Origin: Bacillota bacterium
Lineage (GTDB): Bacteria > Bacillota > UBA4882 > UBA8346
Direction of reading: 5' to 3'
Assembly (NCBI GenBank): GCA_023400055.1
Contig: JAEXFN010000042.1
Location: 1 to 56,133 of the forward strand
DNA length: 56,133 nt
Shown: positions 51,916 through 56,133 of the stretch, in pieces
How positions within the stretch are numbered: position 1 is the stretch's first letter
Layout: each line of letters begins with the position of its first letter
The notes under the pieces: generated by a model
Seen by the model: the letters and a program-made list of their open reading frames with translations, nothing else
What the model was told of the DNA's origin: nothing
Database searches by the model: none
Made by a program: the position numbers and the translations under genes

Positions 51916-53754
51916 TCATTGATCGGTGCCGGTCAGCGGGGCGGCTTGGGCCGGAGCGGGAATGGTCACCGTCACCAGCGTCCCCTGGCCTTCCCGGCTG
52001 GCGATGGTCAAACCGTAGGCCGGCCCGAAATGAATCTTCAACCGCTCGTGAACGTTCCATAAGCCGTAACCGGATGCCTGGCGCGGGTCCGGCCGCGCCG
52101 CCAGGGATTGCCGCAGCTCGGCCAGTTGGCCTTCAGTCATGCCGGCCCCGTTGTCGCGGACCTCGATCCGGATGGCCGTCCCGTCCCGGTAGCCCCGGAT
52201 GCCGATCACGCCGTCGCCCGGTTTCGGTTTCACCCCGTGATAGATCGCGTTTTCAATCAGGGGTTGCAGGGTCAGCTTGATGATGGGCGCCTCCAAAACG
52301 GCCGGCTCCATGACGATCTCGAACCGGAACTGGTCGGCATACTTCATATGCTGAATGACCAGGTAGTTCCGGACGTGGTCGATCTCCTCGCCGATGCTGA
52401 TGATCTCCCGGCCGCGATTGAGCCCGATCCGGAAGAAATTGGCCAGCGCCAACAGCATTTTCGAGGCATTCTGGCTTTCGCCCAGCGCGCAGAGCTGTTG
52501 GATGGAATACAGCGTGTTATAGAGAAAATGCGGGTTGATCTGCGCCTGCAGGATGGTCAGATCGGCGATTCTCTTCTTCTCCTGCTCCTCCTGGACCCGG
52601 TTCAGCAGGCTTTTAATCCGGACGATCAGCTCGCCGATGCCGTTATTCAGGATCCCGATCTCATTGGCGGTGGCCACATCGAACGGGACGTCCATGTCCC
52701 CTTCTTTGACGGCCTTGACTTTCCGGGTCAGCCTGGACAACGGCTTGGTGATGATCAGCGCCAGGACGTTGGACATCACCACCGCCACCACCAGCGAGCT
52801 GACGATCAACAGCAGGGTGAGATTCTTGATGTAGTTGGCTTTGTCCAGGATTTCATTCTCGGGGACCAGCGCCGCCAATTTCCAGCGGCAGGCGTTGATC
52901 GTCTGATAGACGACAACCATTTTGGGGCCGAAGGGTCTCTGGTATCGGAAATTGCCGGATTCGTCCGGCAGCCGGCGAATCCGCGCCAGCAACGCTCCAT
53001 CCAGCCGGTAGCGGCGATCGACCGTTTTGAAGACCATCGCCCCGTCCTGGCTGACCAGCGCCAGATAACCGTTGCGGCTGATCACCGGATTCTCGAGGAT
53101 CTTCCGGAAGAAGCTGGCGCGCAGGTTAAACAGCACGATCCCGCGGGCCGCCGTCGCCTGGTTGCCGATCAGATTGAAGAGGCTGGCCACATCATCGTTA
53201 TCGCCCTTAAAGACCCGGTTCTTATGCAGATTCAGCCAGTAAAACTCCGAGGGATTGCCGCGGAACCGCCGCCGCCATTCGGGGAACGAGAAATTCAGCC
53301 CGTAATAGAGATTATCCGTTTTGTACATCAAAACCCGGCCGTCATTCAGATAAAACAAGACCGAATGTAAGATGGAATAATACGAGATATAAATCTTATT
53401 GAGGTTCTCAGCCAGCCGGACGTAGTCGAAGTCCCGCAACCGCCAGCGCTGATCGTTGCTGGCCCGGCTCATGACCGACAACGTATTATTGTCTTCGGTG
53501 AAGCCCACCAGCTGCTCCATGACGTCGGTCAGCCGGTTATCGAGGTAGCTTTTGGTTTGCGTCAGAGTGTCGGCGATGTTGATGTAGGCATGCTCTTCCA
53601 ACTGCTGCCGCGCCAGGACATAGGAGAATATCCCGGTGGTAATGACGATCAAGGCGATGATCGGAATAAACAGCCAGACGATCAGCGATTTGACCGAGTT
53701 GAACATATATTTGGCCAAATAATCTTTCAGGCCCTGGAGGGAAAGTTTTCGCAT
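51916..53754 (-). CDS. yesM: Sensor histidine kinase, YesM-like
   Basis: Membrane sensor of about 612 residues: a first membrane helix (SLIVWLFIPIIALIVITTGI), a large extracytoplasmic cache-type domain, a second helix (LLLIVSSLVVAVVMSNVLALI), a HAMP segment (KPLSRLTRKVKAVKEG), the His_kinase domain with acceptor His in QINPHFLYNTLY, and an ATPase domain with DNGAGMT and GYGLWNVHERL. I prefer ATG 53754 with GAGGAAACGG upstream over a longer start. It probably senses an oligouronide or a binding-protein complex and phosphorylates the YesN-like regulator. Confidence 0.92.
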   Translation of the reverse strand: MRKLSLQGLKDYLAKYMFNSVKSLIVWLFIPIIALIVITTGIFSYVLARQQLEEHAYINIADTLTQTKSYLDNRLTDVMEQLVGFTEDNNTLSVMSRASNDQRWRLRDFDYVRLAENLNKIYISYYSILHSVLFYLNDGRVLMYKTDNLYYGLNFSFPEWRRRFRGNPSEFYWLNLHKNRVFKGDNDDVASLFNLIGNQATAARGIVLFNLRASFFRKILENPVISRNGYLALVSQDGAMVFKTVDRRYRLDGALLARIRRLPDESGNFRYQRPFGPKMVVVYQTINACRWKLAALVPENEILDKANYIKNLTLLLIVSSLVVAVVMSNVLALIITKPLSRLTRKVKAVKEGDMDVPFDVATANEIGILNNGIGELIVRIKSLLNRVQEEQEKKRIADLTILQAQINPHFLYNTLYSIQQLCALGESQNASKMLLALANFFRIGLNRGREIISIGEEIDHVRNYLVIQHMKYADQFRFEIVMEPAVLEAPIIKLTLQPLIENAIYHGVKPKPGDGVIGIRGYRDGTAIRIEVRDNGAGMTEGQLAELRQSLAARPDPRQASGYGLWNVHERLKIHFGPAYGLTIASREGQGTLVTVTIPAPAQAAPLTGTDQ

Positions 53755-54043
53755 TGTAGCCGTTTCCTCGCTGAGTATCGACATGCAACCATTTTTTTGA
53801 AACCAGTTCTGATTCAACTTATTGCCGTGGCGATAAATCCCGTCCGAAGGCCGGGTCGATCACCAAAGCGCAGGGAAACCAGGATAAAGCCGTTTAAAAA
53901 CTTTTTCAAACAATTTCCCGGTATGCAAGACTCTAACCTGGCCGCCAAACCGCTGCTTATTTTGAAAGTTATAACAAATAACGGCTGGACCCTCCATTGA
54001 ATCAAAGAGAATAGGCCGCAATTTATTCGGGCGTTCAAAAAAC

Positions 54044-54598
54044 TTATTGCGGCATATCGAGTATATTCTTTTCCAGCAATTTTCCCACTTCTTCGGCAAT
54101 TTGTTCCATACTGGCTTTCAGTTCATCCGACAACCAGGATTCTATGATGCCCAAAACTGCCATACTCAAAAATCGCTGCAGGATTTCACTGTTCTTTTCA
54201 GGATTAAATTCACTTATTTTTAAATTCACCTGTTTTATTATAAAGCTCAACAATTGTTTTCGAAAAGATACGGTGCTATTGCTTTTAAACAAAGCCGAGA
54301 AGAAGTCCCTATGCAGTTCAAAGTATTTGAACCAAATTACTGTCCCCGCTATGAAACCCATCTCTTTTTTCCGTTCGCAAATCACTTCTAACTCTTCCAG
54401 TTTTTTATTAACGATCGTATCAAGCAAGTCATATTTGTCAACATAATGGAGATAAAACGTCTTTCTACTGACGTCAGCCACCTGAGTAATCTTTTTAACT
54501 GTAATTTGATCAAATCCTTCTTCAATTAACATCGTCAAGAATGTGGTTTGAATAGCGTTTTGTGATTTTATAATTCGCTTATCTGCTACTTTATTCAT
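54044..54598 (-). CDS. TetR-family regulator
   Basis: Repressor of about 184 residues with the helix-turn-helix TVKKITQVADVSRKTFYLHYVDKYDLL and an effector domain of the TetR_C type seen in many clostridial regulators. I place the start at ATG 54598 with AAGGAGT seven bases upstream. It is divergent from the hydrolase at 54767 and separated by a promoter and a TetR-like operator. The gene and its neighbour are much AT-richer than the rest of the window, which suggests recent acquisition. Confidence 0.88.
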   Translation of the reverse strand: MNKVADKRIIKSQNAIQTTFLTMLIEEGFDQITVKKITQVADVSRKTFYLHYVDKYDLLDTIVNKKLEELEVICERKKEMGFIAGTVIWFKYFELHRDFFSALFKSNSTVSFRKQLLSFIIKQVNLKISEFNPEKNSEILQRFLSMAVLGIIESWLSDELKASMEQIAEEVGKLLEKNILDMPQ

Positions 54599-54673
54599 GT
54601 AAGAAACTCCTTCCTTATAGTTCACACTTTATATAGGATTGTGTACTAATACCCACCGACAAAAATATGGGCA

Positions 54674-54702
54674 TTGAACAATTAATTTGGAAGATTTAAT
54701 AT
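54674..54702 (+). promoter_or_regulatory. Promoter of the alpha/beta-hydrolase gene
   Basis: TTGAAC (54674-54679), a 17-base spacer and TAATAT (54697-54702). Confidence 0.75.
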
Positions 54703-54706
54703 AAAT

Positions 54707-54720
54707 ATACACGAGTGTAT
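54707..54720. promoter_or_regulatory. TetR-type operator candidate
   Basis: ATACAC-GA-GTGTAT inverted repeat directly at the expected transcription start of the hydrolase gene, between it and the divergent TetR gene. Confidence 0.65.
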
Positions 54721-54766
54721 TAAGTATCACAAGTATCTGATTTAAAATGAGAAAGGCGGTAACGAA

Positions 54767-55684
54767 ATGGAAGTCATGAAAAGAAAAGTACATTTTATGG
54801 CACGCGGTTTACAGGTAGCCGGTATTTTAAATTTACCTCAAAATGCGGAAGAAAGGAAAGCAAATCCTGCTATCGTTGGTGTGCATCCAGGCAGCAGTTG
54901 TAAAGAGCAAACTGCGGGTATCTATGCTGAGAAACTTGCGGAACTGGGCTATGTAACGATCGTTTTTGATGCATCCTATCAAGGCGAAAGTGAGGGCGAA
55001 CCCCGATATATCGAAGATCCCGCCGCTCGTGTCGAGGATATAAGATCAGCTGTAGATTATTTGACAACACTTGATTTTGTCGACGCGAACCGCATCGGTG
55101 TATTAGGAGTTTGCGCAGGAGGAGGTTATGCTGTAAATGCTGCAATGACGGAACGGAGAATTAAAGCTGTCGGAACAGTAGTAGGGGCGAATATTGGTCG
55201 TCTATACCGTGAAGCAAATCCTATCCGGACCTTAGAGTCGGTCGGTCAGCAACGAACCGTTGAAGCACGCGGAGGCGAAACCATGATTACCAATTGGATT
55301 CCTGGCAGTCATGAAGAGAGAGAGCAGGCTGGCATTACAGATATAGATGTAACGGAAGCCGTTGATTATTACACTACCGCCAGAGGTCAATGCGCCAACT
55401 CGCCAAACAAGCTAAACTTCACTAGCTTAGCCTATGTAATGGCTTTTGATGCTTTCCATTTAGCCGATCAATTATTGACTCAACCGCTTCAAATCATTGT
55501 TGGCGACAAGCAGGGTGCGTTCGGTTCATACAAGGACGGTCATGAACTTTTTGAAAAAGCAGCTTCTGAAAAAAAGGATTTGTTCGTGCTCGAAAATGTT
55601 AGCCACTATGATCTGTACGACCAGCCAGAACCGGTTAGAAAAGCTGTCGAAAAACTAAATGCGTTCTATGGTGAAAACCTTTAG
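54767..55684 (+). CDS. Alpha/beta-hydrolase, YcjY/dienelactone-hydrolase-like
   Basis: Predicted hydrolase of 305 residues. The nucleophile motif is GVCAGGGYA, so a Cys takes the place of Ser, as in dienelactone hydrolases and the YcjY group. Asp in VGDKQGAF and His in NVSHYDLYD complete the likely triad. VGVHPGSS marks the oxyanion region. GAAAGGCGG precedes the ATG. Its promoter carries a TetR-type site, so an unidentified small ligand probably induces it. Substrate unknown. Confidence 0.85.
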   Translation: MEVMKRKVHFMARGLQVAGILNLPQNAEERKANPAIVGVHPGSSCKEQTAGIYAEKLAELGYVTIVFDASYQGESEGEPRYIEDPAARVEDIRSAVDYLTTLDFVDANRIGVLGVCAGGGYAVNAAMTERRIKAVGTVVGANIGRLYREANPIRTLESVGQQRTVEARGGETMITNWIPGSHEEREQAGITDIDVTEAVDYYTTARGQCANSPNKLNFTSLAYVMAFDAFHLADQLLTQPLQIIVGDKQGAFGSYKDGHELFEKAASEKKDLFVLENVSHYDLYDQPEPVRKAVEKLNAFYGENL

Positions 55685-55864
55685 CCGAAAGGTCGCTTGG
55701 CCCGAGTCGTCTTTTAGATTTGGACTCGACCGTGGAGACAGCGTATGGCAGTAGAGAAGGCGCGGCTGCCGCTTATCATCCCATCAAACCAGGCCGCTTA
55801 AGCCACCACCGCTTTCGGCATTCGTTTGTAATCTCTATCCATTTAGAGGTGGCGTTTTGATTAA

Positions 55865-55890
55865 AAGCCCCGCTCGACGGGGCACTTTCT
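55865..55890 (+). terminator. Terminator after the hydrolase gene
   Basis: Stem GCCCCG/CGGGGC with a five-base loop, followed by ACTTTCT. The T-run is short, about 180 bases after the stop. Confidence 0.45.
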
Positions 55891-55951
55891 AATTCGGGAT
55901 TAATGTTCATTGGGCTCCCCGAGCTCCGTCTTCCATCATTCGAAATGCCCA

Positions 55952-56133
55952 CTCAGTTACAAAAGATGTTCATTTTGCTACTGAAAATGTTTGCTCAGTC
56001 GCTCAACAAGCTCTTTCAGTCACTCAACAAGCTCTCTCAGTCACTCAACAAGCTCTCTCAGTCACTCAACAAGCTCTCTCAGTCACTCAACAAGCTCTCT
56101 CAGTCACTCAACAAGCTCTCTCAGTCACTCAAC
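55952..56133. repeat. 21-bp tandem array C2, running off the window
   Basis: Six nearly identical 21-bp units (CTCAGTCACTC then AACAAGCTCT) from 55994, plus a partial one cut by the window end. Two degenerate units (55952-55993) precede them in the same phase. The core matches the small repeat at 23679 in opposite orientation. The array probably extends beyond the window. No gene is associated. Confidence 0.9.

Noticed and set aside
55952..56133. CRISPR array
   Set aside because: The repeats are contiguous 21-bp units without unique spacers, and no cas gene is near.

Overview
The window reads as a chromosomal segment of a moderately GC-rich Bacillota-type bacterium. The evidence is AGGAGG-type ribosome binding sites, frequent GTG/TTG starts, sigma-A-like promoters, LacI-controlled CUT1 sugar importers with no ATPase of their own, a YesM/YesN-type two-component pair, a PerR-type Fur protein and a FadR-like TetR. 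A Limnochordia/Hydrogenispora-like lineage would fit, but that is a guess. No rRNA, tRNA, transposase, phage gene or CRISPR array was seen.

Layout. 0.6-3.9 kb (+): lipid cluster of a PAP2 phosphatase, a PlsC-type acyltransferase, a GNAT/acyl-amino-acid-synthase-like protein and a calcineurin-like phosphoesterase. 4.0-9.1 kb (+): overlapping polyphosphate operon ppk - phosphoesterase-like/HD protein - ppx. 9.1-11.0 kb: one small gene, then about 1.2 kb without genes but with a strong orphan promoter and hairpins. 11.0-21.8 kb (-): oligosaccharide/uronide locus 1 (two LacI regulators, CE7 esterase, methyltransferase, GH2 enzyme, PL22-like propeller, ABC importer). 22.9-27.5 kb (+): methyltransferase, catalase, FadR-like TetR, PD-(D/E)XK-like protein. 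27.9-30.7 kb (-): MurE-type ligase with a membrane pseudokinase. 31-36 kb (+): MarR-fabF and perR-ahpC-ahpF-like. 36.5-39.7 kb (-): eukaryotic-type hexokinase, SpoT/MESH1-like HD hydrolase, unknown protein, ferritin-like protein. 40.0-53.8 kb: pectin locus 2 (beta-helix protein, OPT transporter, esterase, PL22 oligogalacturonate lyase, ABC importer, YesN/YesM). 54.0-55.7 kb: AT-rich TetR/hydrolase divergent pair.

The most unusual feature is intergenic. At least three sequence-unrelated families of tandem repeats occur, each with a strict 21-bp period: family A at 1-188 and 36145-36438, family B at 22415-22813 and 42211-42504, family C at 23679-23714 and 55952 to the window end. Every repeat of family A's main unit carries a DnaA-box-like nonamer (TGTGGATAA or TGTGAATAA, the reverse complements of TTATCCACA and TTATTCACA), all in one orientation and spaced by multiples of 21 bp (two helical turns), with GATC sites at the unit joints. 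These look like phased DnaA-box clusters outside any visible origin. A fourth family with a 33-bp unit flanks the ferritin-like gene.

Working together: the two sugar loci would take up and cut (acetylated) oligouronides and feed hexose/uronate metabolism. The PerR operon and catalase handle peroxide. MarR-fabF, FadR-like TetR and the PlsC/GNAT cluster suggest controlled membrane-lipid synthesis. The polyphosphate operon and the HD hydrolase suggest stress-phosphate and alarmone turnover.
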